Source of the DNA: CAZTHK01 sp964613215
GTDB taxonomy: Bacteria; Krumholzibacteriota; Krumholzibacteriia; Krumholzibacteriales; CAZTHK01
Direction: 5' to 3'
Assembly (NCBI GenBank): GCA_964613215.1
Contig: CAZTHK010000016.1
Coordinates: 33,218 to 97,217, forward strand
Length of the DNA stretch: 64,000 nucleotides
Positions 1-8,085 of this stretch are shown piece after piece. Position 1 is the first letter of the stretch, and every line of letters starts with the position of its first letter. The notes beneath the pieces were generated by a model. The model made no database searches. It was given only the letters and a program-made list of their open reading frames with translations, and was not told the origin of the DNA. The position numbers and the translations under genes were made by a program.

Positions 1-842
1 TTATCGCCAGGGAGATACACTACCGCAGCTCCCGCTCCAGCAATCCCTTTGTATCCATCAACTGCGGAGCACTGCCGGAGAACCTGCTGGAAAGCGAGCT
101 TTTCGGGCATATCAAAGGCTCATTTACCGGGGCCATCAGGGACAAGGAGGGCCTGTTCAAGGTGGCCAGCGGAGGCACCTTCCTGCTGGACGAGGTGGGA
201 GAGACCTCCCCCGCCATTCAGGTGAAGCTGCTGCGGGTGCTGCAGGAGAGGGAGATAATTCCGGTGGGAGGAACCAAGCCCATTCCGGTGGATGCCAGGC
301 TCATAGCCGCCACCAACTCCGATCTGGAGAAGGCGGTGAACGAGGGCGGCTTCAGAGCGGATCTGTACTACCGGCTTAATGTAATACCCGTCAATATTCC
401 GCCCCTTCGAATGAGGCGGGATGATATTACCCTGCTGGTGGATCATTTTCTCAAAATTGCCAGCGAGAAGAGCGGCACCGAGAAGACCATATCCATGGAT
501 GCCATGAAACTGCTCACCGAGTATGACTGGCCGGGGAATGTAAGGGAGCTGGAGAATATCATAGAGAGGGCGGTTATCCTGCAGGATGGCAATAAGATAA
601 CCAGGGAGGACCTCCCCGACAAGATCAAGCATCACTCCCGCAAGAGGACCAGGGTGGTTATGGAGAATGCCCAGATGACCCTGGAGGAACTGGAGAAGGA
701 ATACCTGGTATCGGTTCTGGATGAGACCAACTGGCAGAAGAAGAAGGCCAGTGAGATCCTGGGAATCAACGCCTCCACCCTCTATCGCAAGATACAGCGC
801 TATGATCTCGAGCGTGAGAAGGAGAAGGTGGGGCAGAGTTGA
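1..842 (+). CDS. pilR: Sigma-54-dependent activator, PilR/NtrC family (5' truncated by window edge)
   Basis: The reading frame is open from base 3 to the TGA at 840-842, so the N-terminus (receiver domain and Walker A) lies outside the window. What is seen is the AAA+ core: the sigma-54 contact loop as GSFTGA (the usual form is GAFTGA), Walker B in GGTFLLDEVGE, an arginine-rich sensor region around RADLYYRLNV and a sensor II stretch YDWPGNVRELENIIERAV. After it comes a Fis-type helix-turn-helix (KKASEILGINASTLYRKIQRY). Proteins of this family hydrolyse ATP to open sigma-54 promoter complexes. The next gene is a type IV pilin with a -24/-12 promoter, the same arrangement as pilR-pilA in Myxococcus and Pseudomonas, so PilR is the best name. 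The receiver domain and the partner kinase PilS cannot be checked here. Confidence 0.85.
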   Translation, partial: IAREIHYRSSRSSNPFVSINCGALPENLLESELFGHIKGSFTGAIRDKEGLFKVASGGTFLLDEVGETSPAIQVKLLRVLQEREIIPVGGTKPIPVDARLIAATNSDLEKAVNEGGFRADLYYRLNVIPVNIPPLRMRRDDITLLVDHFLKIASEKSGTEKTISMDAMKLLTEYDWPGNVRELENIIERAVILQDGNKITREDLPDKIKHHSRKRTRVVMENAQMTLEELEKEYLVSVLDETNWQKKKASEILGINASTLYRKIQRYDLEREKEKVGQS

Positions 843-974
843 TATTTGGCCTGAAATTGCATATGGAACACCGGTCTGGCAAATTACAACTGCAAGAACT
901 GCAGCATGAAAGGATGCAATTATATAATATCAAGAAACTTAAAGAGTTATGCGATACTATATATATGATAAAAC

Positions 975-989
975 TGGCATATTTATTGC
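975..989 (+). promoter_or_regulatory. Sigma-54 (-24/-12) promoter of pilA
   Basis: TGGCATATTTATTGC fits the sigma-54 consensus TGGCAYRNNNNTTGC at every defined position, with exactly 10 nt between the invariant GG (976-977) and GC (988-989). Transcription would start near 1001, giving a leader of about 110 nt before the pilA start. It lies just downstream of the PilR-type activator gene and closely resembles the site at 5684-5698. Confidence 0.82.
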
Positions 990-1113
990 GGAAAAAACAA
1001 TTGAGCCGGCAATGCGGCCGGCCTTAAACAACGGTTTATGAGAATAACCGTTACTTTCAGTGAAGGTGGTCAAGGCGTACGATGCTTTGATATCTAAATC
1101 GAGGAGGTGTCCG

Positions 1114-1551
1114 ATGAATAACAAGGGTTTCACCCTTATCGAGCTTATGATCGTTGTGGTCATTATTGGTATTCTCGCAGCGATCGCTATCCCTAACTTC
1201 ATCAACATGCAGGCGAGAGCCAAGGAGGCTTCAGTAAAGTCGAACTGCCACACGGTTCAGCTGGCCTCCGAGGACTTCGCCGTCCAGAATGATGGAGTGT
1301 ATGCGACAGATAATACTGACGCACTACCCAGCGGTGATACAATGGTCGACTTACTGCCCGGCGGCGCTCTGCTGGAAAACCCCTTCACCAAGGCTGCTAC
1401 CGAGCCTGCCGTGTGGGGCGGAGCTGCCAACAACCCCGGTGAGATTGGTTACGACCCCGAGGTTCAGGGTGGTGTAAACGTAGGCTACTCCATTACCGGT
1501 GTTGGAAAGACCGCCGGTACCACCGTTATCACCCTTACCAGTGGTCAGTAA
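1114..1551 (+). CDS. pilA: Type IV major pilin PilA (class IVa prepilin)
   Basis: 145 residues, the usual length for a type IVa pilin. The start at 1114 is chosen because GAGGAGGTG (1101-1109) precedes it and because it gives a short prepilin leader, MNNKG, followed by FTLIELMIVVVIIGILAAIAIPNF. This is the class III signal: Gly at -1, Phe at +1 and Glu at +5 of the mature protein, then the hydrophobic N-terminal helix. PilD (4797-5561) would cut after the Gly and N-methylate the Phe. The C-terminal half is Gly/Thr rich with one Cys in total, so the usual disulfide loop of Neisseria/Pseudomonas pilins is absent. The gene is monocistronic: a sigma-54 promoter lies upstream and a strong terminator follows. 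It could be a minor pilin, but isolation behind its own promoter next to pilR favours the major subunit. Confidence 0.9.
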   Translation: MNNKGFTLIELMIVVVIIGILAAIAIPNFINMQARAKEASVKSNCHTVQLASEDFAVQNDGVYATDNTDALPSGDTMVDLLPGGALLENPFTKAATEPAVWGGAANNPGEIGYDPEVQGGVNVGYSITGVGKTAGTTVITLTSGQ

Positions 1552-1577
1552 GCTGATAGATAACTTTGACCTTTACA

Positions 1578-1601
1578 GGGGCGGCACTGCCGCCCCTTTT
1601 T
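1578..1601 (+). terminator. Rho-independent terminator after pilA
   Basis: Perfect 8-bp stem GGGGCGGC / GCCGCCCC with a 3-nt loop (ACT), followed by five Ts, 26 nt after the pilA stop. It separates pilA from the pilH-pilI genes. Confidence 0.93.
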
Positions 1602-2218
1602 ATTTGGCCCGGATTTTTAAAGCGTTTTAACCCGGATAATCAATAAAAATAACATTTTTCTCAATCAACGGGATGCCAACTGATACAGTACTAATTATGC
1701 CGTTACAATTACTGTTTGCCTGGTTACCTCTAAAAATTAATAGATTTGGCCGGCGAAGTCATATTTCTTTCGCCAATAGCCCGGAAGACTGGAATGACTT
1801 TATGAATTAATTCTTAAAAAAGTAGAAACTTAGAAAGATCTTCCTGCTTCTCTTCATTACCGGCACTGAACTTATGTTTGTATTGTATGATATTAACTGA
1901 CTTTTATCCACTCTCAGCGCTGGGACCAGTTGTCCGATAAGATACTTAATCTGCTGGTTAACAGGAAATTACTCCTTCCACCAGATATCATTTCAGTTCC
2001 GACGTCGGAACTGGAAGCCGGATAAGATAAAGAATTCGTTGATTAACCGCAAAGTTGTGTTTAAGAATTAAACTCCGCCTGTTCATCACTTTCAACATAT
2101 CAAAAATTTTTTCACCTGATCAGGTTAGGAACAGTTTCTGCATAATTATACTCCAGTAGAAAAGATTACTTATATATGAATAAAAAATATCCCCCCCCGG
2201 GGGTAGTAAAGGGTAAAA
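1602..2218. other. 617-bp AT-rich intergenic region
   Basis: No coding frame of note in either strand. It holds a perfect 20-bp palindrome (1994-2013), two diverged copies of a motif containing GATAAGATA (about 1923-1970 and 2007-2055), and a run of eight C followed by five G at 2191-2203, just before the pilH start. A weak GG-N10-GC element (2128-2141) could be a poor sigma-54 site. It probably contains the promoter of the pilH-pilI-TPR-pilD genes. Confidence 0.5.
1994..2013. repeat. Perfect 20-bp palindrome, candidate operator
   Basis: CAGTTCCGAC is followed directly by its exact reverse complement GTCGGAACTG. It is gapless and sits in non-coding DNA about 205 bp before pilH. There is no T-run, so a dimeric regulator site is more likely than a terminator. 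The regulator is unknown. Confidence 0.5.
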
Positions 2219-3229
2219 ATGTTGCAATTTTCAATGCAGGACCGGTGTATGATGGCAGTTTTAAGTGTAGAAGAGATACGGAAATCATTTCGTGAGGATA
2301 TGACTCTTAAGAGGAGAGAGGTACTCCACGGGGTCTCGTTTCAGGCCTGCCGGGGAGAGGTACTCGGTTTCCTCGGTCCCAACGGAGCGGGGAAGTCTAC
2401 TACTATCAAGATAATACTGGGGCTGGTAAGGCCCGACTCGGGCCGTGCGCTCCTGTTCGGAAAACCGGCCAGTGAGAAGGAGGCCCGCCGGAGGATCGGG
2501 TACCTGCCCGAGAATCCCTACTTCTTCCCCCATCTGACACTTAAGGAGTTTCTTAATTTCTGTGGCAGGTTGAATGGCCTCCGAAAGGACGAACTGGCCG
2601 GCAGGCGGGAGCGGATGATATCCGGTCTGGACCTGCAGGGGGCAGCGGACGTGAGATTGAAGAGTTTCTCCAAGGGTATGATCCAGAGGGCCGGGCTGGC
2701 CCAGGCCATCCTCCATGATCCCGACCTGCTTATACTGGATGAGCCATTCTCGGGGCTCGATCCCCTGGGCAGGGCAAAGGTGAGGGATATACTGACGGAG
2801 CTGAAGAAGAGGGGAAAAACCATATTCTTCTCATCCCACATCCTCCCCGACATGGAGGATCTATGCGACCGTGCATGCATTATCAAGAATGGAAGGGTGG
2901 TAAATACGGTGGGCCTGGATGAGCTGATCCGGATGGGTGAGGGGAAGGTGGAGGTAACCGCCCGGTGTGATCAGAGCAGCTGCATTGAAGATATAATGGA
3001 TTATCTGGACAGTTACGACAGCAGTGGTGATGAAGTGATGCTGGTGGTGAGGGAGCAGAAGTATGTGCGAACGGTGATCCAGCATCTCTACAACAGGGGA
3101 GCTGAGGTGCTCAAGGTTATAAACCAGCACCGGTCGCTGGAGAAACTTTTTCTGCGGGAGATCTCCGGGGAAGGGGAAAACAAGAGCAGAGAAATCGAGG
3201 AAGAGAAGGCTTCATTCATAGGATTCTAG
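2219..3229 (+). CDS. pilH: ABC transporter ATP-binding protein, PilH-like
   Basis: 336 residues. It has an ABC ATPase with Walker A (GPNGAGKST), a signature region read as FSKGMIQRAGLAQAI (SKGM in place of LSGGQ), Walker B LLILDEPFSGLDP and the H-loop in FFSSHIL. The layout, with about 80 extra C-terminal residues, is that of ABC-2 type exporters/regulators. It is followed 11 nt later by a multi-spanning permease, and both lie between pilA and pilD exactly where M. xanthus has pilG-pilH-pilI, an ABC system needed for pilus export. The start is uncertain: ATG 2219 has a GGG six bases ahead, but ATG 2249 or 2252, preceded by AGGA, would give a start nearer the conserved domain (MMAVLSVEEI). What the transporter moves is not known. 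Confidence 0.82.
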   Translation: MLQFSMQDRCMMAVLSVEEIRKSFREDMTLKRREVLHGVSFQACRGEVLGFLGPNGAGKSTTIKIILGLVRPDSGRALLFGKPASEKEARRRIGYLPENPYFFPHLTLKEFLNFCGRLNGLRKDELAGRRERMISGLDLQGAADVRLKSFSKGMIQRAGLAQAILHDPDLLILDEPFSGLDPLGRAKVRDILTELKKRGKTIFFSSHILPDMEDLCDRACIIKNGRVVNTVGLDELIRMGEGKVEVTARCDQSSCIEDIMDYLDSYDSSGDEVMLVVREQKYVRTVIQHLYNRGAEVLKVINQHRSLEKLFLREISGEGENKSREIEEEKASFIGF

Positions 3230-3240
3230 GAGTAACCGAT

Positions 3241-4008
3241 ATGGAGGCAATATCAGGAATAGCGGTTAATACATTCAGGGAAACAGTGAGGGAGAAGCTT
3301 CTGTATGTGGCTGTCTCCTTCGGAGTGATACTGATAGCCAGTACCTATGTGCTATCCCCCCTGGCGGTGGGAGCCAGGGATAAGATGGTGGTGGATGTGG
3401 GACTGGGGGGGATATCCATCCTGGCGGTTGTTACAGCCATATTCGTGGGGAGCACCCTGGTTAACAAGGAGATCAGAAAGAGGGCGGTACATATAATACT
3501 GACCAGGCCGGTCAACCGTCTGCAGTATATCCTGGGCAAGTTTGCCGGGGTGTTGACCGCCCTGTATATGATGATGCTGATAATGGCGGCCATACTTTCG
3601 GCCACCATACTGATAAGCAGGGGTGGAATAGAGACAGCCGTGCTGGCGGCGGTATACATGTCCATGCTGGAGGCGGCGGTGATGTGTTCGGTGGTAATAT
3701 TCTTCAGCTCATTTACTTCCCCTGTGCTGACCATGTTCTTCTCGGTATGTGTGTTTGTAGCTGGCAGCCTCAGCGGCGACCTGAGAGCCTTCACTGAGCG
3801 GTTCGGAGGTGTGGCGGTTAAGTTCATAATGGATGTGTTCTATTACATATTGCCCAACCTGAGTGTCTTCAACCTCCGCCACCAGGCGGTACACAATCTT
3901 GGTTTCAGCGCCGGGGATGTGGGGATGGCATCGCTGTACGCCTTGGCATACTGCGGGGTGCTGCTCTACTTCGCCTATCTGCTGTTCAGCAGGAGGGAGT
4001 TTGCTTAG
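3241..4008 (+). CDS. pilI: ABC-2 type permease, PilI-like
   Basis: 255 residues, start ATG 3241 preceded by AGGAG. At least six hydrophobic segments are visible, for example VSFGVILIASTYVL, ISILAVVTAIFVG, FAGVLTALYMMMLIMAAI and YALAYCGVLLYFAYLLF. The motif VNKEIRKRAVHIILTRPVNR is typical of the cytoplasmic coupling region of ABC-2 permeases of the NosY/GldF kind. It is the natural partner of the ATPase 11 nt upstream. Position between pilA and pilD supports PilI, though sequence alone would only say ABC-2 permease. Confidence 0.78.
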   Translation: MEAISGIAVNTFRETVREKLLYVAVSFGVILIASTYVLSPLAVGARDKMVVDVGLGGISILAVVTAIFVGSTLVNKEIRKRAVHIILTRPVNRLQYILGKFAGVLTALYMMMLIMAAILSATILISRGGIETAVLAAVYMSMLEAAVMCSVVIFFSSFTSPVLTMFFSVCVFVAGSLSGDLRAFTERFGGVAVKFIMDVFYYILPNLSVFNLRHQAVHNLGFSAGDVGMASLYALAYCGVLLYFAYLLFSRREFA

Positions 4009-4098
4009 CGAATTATGAATTATTTCAAGCTCCATTGCAGGCACAGAGGATGTATGAACGATAAACACCGGATTAGGTAGAGATAAATAATTTTGACC

Positions 4099-4794
4099 AT
4101 GGAACGGAACGATAAAATAAAAATCATAAAAATTGCAGCGGTTCTGGCAGCGCTTCTGGTTCTGTACGCCTCCGCCTCCACGGTGGAGGATATTGCCGCC
4201 CGCAATCTTGAGACTGAGGTTCTTTACCTCCCCTCCGGTGAATTTCTCCGGCAGGCTGCGCTGGGATATAAGAACCTGGCCGCCGACCTGCTTTGGCTGA
4301 GGACGGTTCAGTACTACGGGGGCTACAAGCTGGGGGAGAACAGCCTGGAGCTTTTCCGTCACCTGGTGGATGTAACCACCCGGCTGGATCCCAGGTTCAG
4401 GTTCGCCTATATATTCGGCGCGCTGATCATCGCCGAAGACCTGGGCTATGTGGAACAGGGGGTGGAGATACTGGACCGGGGGATAGAAAACAATCCGGAG
4501 GACTGGTGGCTGGTCTTCGAGAAGGGATTTCTCCACTACGTATATCAGCGTGATTATGAAAGAGCACTGCAGTGTTTCAGGGAAGCTGCCCGGATGCCGG
4601 GGGCGGAAAGCATCACCAGAAGGTTCGCCGCCTATGTGGCCATGAAGGCGGGCCACCGCCAGACCAGTATACAGATGTGGAGGGAGCTGGCCAGAAAGAG
4701 CAATAATCCCGATATGAAGAAGCTGGCGGAGAGATATATTCAGAAATACAGTGAGGGCGGGGATGAGGGGAACAGAAAAGAGGGCAAGAAATAG
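4099..4794 (+). CDS. Membrane-anchored TPR protein of the pil locus
   Basis: About 232 residues. A single N-terminal transmembrane segment (IKIIKIAAVLAALLVLYASA) is followed by a soluble region with repeated helical pairs of TPR type, such as AYIFGALIIAEDLGYVEQGV, DWWLVFEKGFLHYVYQRDYE and AAYVAMKAGHRQTSIQMW. The C-terminus is a charged tail. A TTG at 4093 is an alternative start; neither has a convincing Shine-Dalgarno. Two bases separate it from pilD, so translation is probably coupled. In M. xanthus the third gene of this ABC set is pilG; whether this TPR protein is its counterpart cannot be said. A periplasmic scaffold or assembly role is inferred from position only. Confidence 0.65.
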   Translation: MERNDKIKIIKIAAVLAALLVLYASASTVEDIAARNLETEVLYLPSGEFLRQAALGYKNLAADLLWLRTVQYYGGYKLGENSLELFRHLVDVTTRLDPRFRFAYIFGALIIAEDLGYVEQGVEILDRGIENNPEDWWLVFEKGFLHYVYQRDYERALQCFREAARMPGAESITRRFAAYVAMKAGHRQTSIQMWRELARKSNNPDMKKLAERYIQKYSEGGDEGNRKEGKK

Positions 4795-4796
4795 AC

Positions 4797-5561
4797 ATGG
4801 ATTATTATTATCACACCCTGGCGGTAGTATTCGGGCTGATGGCGGGCTCCTTTCTAAATGTGGTGATACACCGCCTGCCCAGGGGGCAGTCGGTGATTAA
4901 ACCCCGGTCGGCCTGTCCCGCCTGCGGAAGGACCATCCGCTGGTATGAGAATATCCCGGTACTCAGTTATCTGTTTCTGGGGGGCAGGTGTGCCGGCTGC
5001 GGGGAGAGAATATCATTGACCTATCCGGCTGTAGAATTTTCGGGCGGCCTGCTGGCTCTGGGAGTAAGCAGATATTTCGGTTTTACCTTGGATGCTCTTT
5101 TCCTGTACGCCTTCCTTATGGCTCTGCTGGCGATAACGGTAATCGACTGGAGACACCGGATAATACCCGATCCGATAAGTATCTCATTTATTCTGGCAGG
5201 AGTGGCCTGGAGTTTTGTTACCGGCAGGATCGATCCGGTCTCCTCTGTTCTGGGAGCTGTTGCCGGAGGCGGCGGACTGTACCTGATTGGAAGAATCTAC
5301 CGGCTGATCAGGCATGCCGAAGGAATGGGAGGGGGGGATGTGAAGCTGATGGCCATGATCGGCGCCTTTGTGGGGGTAAAACTTCTCCTGCCGGTTCTCC
5401 TGCTGGCCTCCTTCTTCGGGTCGATGTATGGGGTATATCTGATCAAAAGAGGGGGAGGTGGCAAGACATACGTGGCATTCGGTTCCTTCCTGGCACCGGC
5501 GGCGGCGGTGTGTGTTTTCTGGGGAAGCCATCTGGTGGGATGGTATCTGGGACAGCTCTGA
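4797..5561 (+). CDS. pilD: Prepilin peptidase / N-methyltransferase PilD
   Basis: 254 residues, polytopic inner-membrane aspartyl protease of the A24 family. It has the N-terminal start GLMAGSFLNVVIHRLPRG, two zinc-binding CxxC pairs (CPACG and CAGCG) in the cytoplasmic loop, the first catalytic Asp region IDWRHRIIPD, and the second in GMGGGDVKLMAMIGAF, the GxGD protease motif. It removes the MNNKG leader from PilA and methylates the new N-terminal Phe. It starts two bases after the TPR gene stop. A 250-bp gap with a sigma-54 promoter separates it from pilM. Confidence 0.95.
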   Translation: MDYYYHTLAVVFGLMAGSFLNVVIHRLPRGQSVIKPRSACPACGRTIRWYENIPVLSYLFLGGRCAGCGERISLTYPAVEFSGGLLALGVSRYFGFTLDALFLYAFLMALLAITVIDWRHRIIPDPISISFILAGVAWSFVTGRIDPVSSVLGAVAGGGGLYLIGRIYRLIRHAEGMGGGDVKLMAMIGAFVGVKLLLPVLLLASFFGSMYGVYLIKRGGGGKTYVAFGSFLAPAAAVCVFWGSHLVGWYLGQL

Positions 5562-5683
5562 ACGGTTGGCACTTTGCACATATATCTTGCACATGTACCG
5601 TTATGCAGGTTTGGAGATTATATAAGGTGGCTCCTAATGGACTGATAAAGCATGAGTTATACGGACCTCTTATAACAGGGGGT

Positions 5684-5698
5684 TGGCACATTTGTTGC
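5684..5698 (+). promoter_or_regulatory. Sigma-54 (-24/-12) promoter of pilMNOPQ
   Basis: TGGCACATTTGTTGC matches the sigma-54 consensus fully, with 10 nt between GG (5685-5686) and GC (5697-5698). It differs from the pilA promoter at only two bases over the core. Expected transcription start is about 5710, roughly 100 nt before pilM. This suggests co-control of pilin and secretin operons by PilR. Confidence 0.82.
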
Positions 5699-5811
5699 GT
5701 CCAAGGGTGGTTGAGGTTGTGGATTTAGTTCACTGAGTATGAAGGTAAGCAAGCAAGAAATTAAAAAATAATGATCAGATTTCGTCACAGGCGAAGAAGG
5801 TTGGTATAGAG

Positions 5812-6882
5812 ATGATCTCATTACCTTTCAAGAAGAAAGCTAACACGGTGGGGTTGGACGTGGGGTCCAGTCAGATCAAGGTGTTTGAGATAGACAATTC
5901 CGGCGAGGTTCCCAGGGTGGTTCATTTCGGTCTTACCAAACTGCTGCCCGATGCCATAGTGGAGGGTGAAATAATGGACCGGAATCTGGTTATCGAGGGA
6001 ATCCAGGAGTGTATCGAACAGGCCGGGGTATCCGGCAAAGAAGTAGTATCGGCTGTTTCAGGCAGAGCTGTGATTGTAAAGAAGATTGTTATGGATAAGA
6101 TGGCTCCCGAAGATGCCCAGGAGGCCATATTCTGGGAAGCGGAACAGCATGTTCCCTTCGACATTGACGATGTCTGCCTGGATTTTCAGATACTCAAGGA
6201 TGATATAGGAGCCGGCCAGATGGAAGTGCTTCTGGTGGCGGCCAAGAAGGATATGGTAAACATGCATTCCACCCTGCTCAGGGATGCCGGACTAAGGCCG
6301 GTGGTGGTGGATGTAGACTCTTTCGCCGTGCAGAACTGTTTCGAACAGAGCAGGGGAATGGCAGAGGGAGACGGAAGCAAGGTAATCGGCCTTATCAATG
6401 TGGGCAGTGAAGTGACCAATATCAACCTGATCCAGAATAAGGTCCCCCTGTTTACCCGGGATATCAGTGTGGGTTGTGAGAGCTTCATAGAGAAGCTTCA
6501 GAAGGAGCTGAACATAACCTACGAGGAGGGACAGGAGATTATCAGGGGGGATACCGGGGAGAGGGATGACAAGGATATCAAGAGAATCATAGCCGAATCG
6601 GTGGGGGATCTTTCCACCGGAATAGAGAGAAGTATCTCCTTCCTCAAGGCAGGGGAAGATGCGGATAAGATAGATGAAATCGTATTGAGCGGCGGAGGGG
6701 CTCATATTCCCTTCCTGGAAGAAATACTGGCTGAGAAGTATGAAATAGAGATATCTGTTCATGATCCCCTGTCCGGGATCGAAACCGAAGAGGGTGTCTT
6801 CGGGGAATATGAAGAGGAGATCGACAAGATTGCCCCATTGCTGGCAGTAGGAATTGGTCTCGCTTTGAGAAAGGCGGGTTAA
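5812..6882 (+). CDS. pilM: Type IV pilus inner-membrane platform protein PilM (actin-like ATPase)
   Basis: 356 residues. It is an FtsA/actin-like fold: the first phosphate loop is VGLDVGSSQIKVFEI, a second glycine loop is IGLINVGSEVTNINL, and the adenosine motif is IVLSGGGAHIPFLEEIL. It is cytoplasmic and binds the N-terminal tail of PilN. The typical PilM internal region (EEAIFWEAEQHVPFDIDDVCLD) is present. ATG 5812 is preceded by GAAGAAGG. pilN begins three bases after its stop, so the five genes form one operon from the sigma-54 promoter at 5684. Confidence 0.93.
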   Translation: MISLPFKKKANTVGLDVGSSQIKVFEIDNSGEVPRVVHFGLTKLLPDAIVEGEIMDRNLVIEGIQECIEQAGVSGKEVVSAVSGRAVIVKKIVMDKMAPEDAQEAIFWEAEQHVPFDIDDVCLDFQILKDDIGAGQMEVLLVAAKKDMVNMHSTLLRDAGLRPVVVDVDSFAVQNCFEQSRGMAEGDGSKVIGLINVGSEVTNINLIQNKVPLFTRDISVGCESFIEKLQKELNITYEEGQEIIRGDTGERDDKDIKRIIAESVGDLSTGIERSISFLKAGEDADKIDEIVLSGGGAHIPFLEEILAEKYEIEISVHDPLSGIETEEGVFGEYEEEIDKIAPLLAVGIGLALRKAG

Positions 6883-6885
6883 GTA

Positions 6886-7440
6886 ATGATTAGAATAAAT
6901 CTTCTTCCACCGGAAGACAGAATCCAGAAACGCGAATTCAAATTGCCGGAGATGTCCAATATATATCCGGTAGCGGGGGTAGTCCTGTTTATAGCCGCCA
7001 TGGTGATAACAGGTGCGCTGCAACAGCACAAGATCGGTGAATTGAATGATAAGATAGAGTTGGCCAGAAAGGAATCCAAGAAACTGGCTCCCCAGCTCAA
7101 GAGGATAAAGAAGATCACCAGGGAGAGGGAAGAGGTGGACAAGAGGCTCTCTCTTATCACTACCCTGGACAGAAACCGTTACTTCAGAGTCAAGCTGCTC
7201 AACGATGTAAGTTTCAAGCTTCCGGGGAACTGCTGGCTGACCGATATCTCCGAAGTTACCCGGACCAGCTTCAATATCGACGGCATAGCATTCGATAATT
7301 ACAAGATAGCTGATTTCATGAGCAATCTAAATTCTTCCACAATGGTATCCAATGTGGATCTGAAAATAGCCGAGAAGGGCAAGGTGGAGAAGAGGGAAGT
7401 GATGAAATTCAGGTTGAGCGCGGACGTCGTGCCTCAATAG
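6886..7440 (+). CDS. pilN: Type IV pilus assembly protein PilN
   Basis: 184 residues. The N-terminal MIRINLLPPEDR is the conserved PilN tail (INLLP) that docks into PilM. Next is one transmembrane segment (YPVAGVVLFIAAMVITGAL), a periplasmic coiled coil rich in K/E (LNDKIELARKESKKLAPQL) and a C-terminal ferredoxin-like domain. It pairs with PilO to form the periplasmic alignment subcomplex. Confidence 0.92.
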   Translation: MIRINLLPPEDRIQKREFKLPEMSNIYPVAGVVLFIAAMVITGALQQHKIGELNDKIELARKESKKLAPQLKRIKKITREREEVDKRLSLITTLDRNRYFRVKLLNDVSFKLPGNCWLTDISEVTRTSFNIDGIAFDNYKIADFMSNLNSSTMVSNVDLKIAEKGKVEKREVMKFRLSADVVPQ

Positions 7441-7457
7441 AGAAGAGAGGTAATGGA

Positions 7458-8084
7458 ATGGATTTGAAAGATCCTAAGATACAGAAGATTATAATCGTGG
7501 GTATCATGGTAGTGATAGTGGGTTATCTCTATTTCTTCACCTCATTCATGCCCTTCTTCTACCAGCCCAAGAAAGCAGAGATCGAATCACTGGCCACCGA
7601 ATATGAGAAGATGAGTGCGGAACTGGAAAAGGCCAGAAGAACGGTTGGAAAACTGGAGAAACTGGAGAAGCAATATCAGAAGCTGCACAAGAAGTGGGTG
7701 GCTGCTCAATCCATGCTTCCGGAAGAGAAGGAGGTCGACCGGCTGCTCAGGAAGGTTACCAGGGCGGGTAACCAGGCGGGGGTTGATTTCACCCTGTTCC
7801 AGCCTAAGGGAACGGTCAGGAAGCAGTACATTATGGAAAATCCCGTGAGTGTGAAGATCAGGGGAGAGTACCATCAACTGGGGGCTTTTCTCTCCAAGGT
7901 GGCCAATCTGGACAGGATAGTCAATGTCTCCGGCCTTAATATAAAAACTATCGAAGAGAGCAGGGGAAGAGACAGGAACAAGGTAGGCAGAAGTTATACC
8001 ATAGAAGCGGAGATGACCCTTAAAGCCTTTACACTTCTGGAAGGTGGTGAGGTTGCCGATGAGACAGAAAAAGCGAGTTCATAA
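7458..8084 (+). CDS. pilO: Type IV pilus assembly protein PilO
   Basis: 208 residues. A short cytoplasmic start is followed by a transmembrane helix (IIIVGIMVVIVGYLYFFTSF), a long coiled coil (EIESLATEYEKMSAELEKAR, then KLEKLEKQYQKLHKKW) and a C-terminal domain containing YHQLGAFLSKVANLDRIVNV, the hallmark PilO region. The Shine-Dalgarno is AGAGAGG. It lies between pilN and pilP as in other pil operons. Confidence 0.92.
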   Translation: MDLKDPKIQKIIIVGIMVVIVGYLYFFTSFMPFFYQPKKAEIESLATEYEKMSAELEKARRTVGKLEKLEKQYQKLHKKWVAAQSMLPEEKEVDRLLRKVTRAGNQAGVDFTLFQPKGTVRKQYIMENPVSVKIRGEYHQLGAFLSKVANLDRIVNVSGLNIKTIEESRGRDRNKVGRSYTIEAEMTLKAFTLLEGGEVADETEKASS

Positions 8085-8085
8085 T

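Noticed and set aside
2128..2141. Third sigma-54 promoter before pilH (GG-N10-GC)
   Set aside because: Only the invariant GG and GC agree; the TGGCA and TTGC contexts are poor compared with the two strong sites.
5568..5600. TTGGCACTTTGCACAT as a sigma-54 site after pilD
   Set aside because: Spacing between GG and GC is 6 or 19 nt, not 10.
4988..5728. 246-residue plus-strand frame overlapping pilD
   Set aside because: pilD in the other frame has all catalytic motifs; this frame has no family features and runs across the pilM promoter.
8044..8085. Upstream start for pilP
   Set aside because: It overlaps pilO and hides the signal peptide that begins at 8086.
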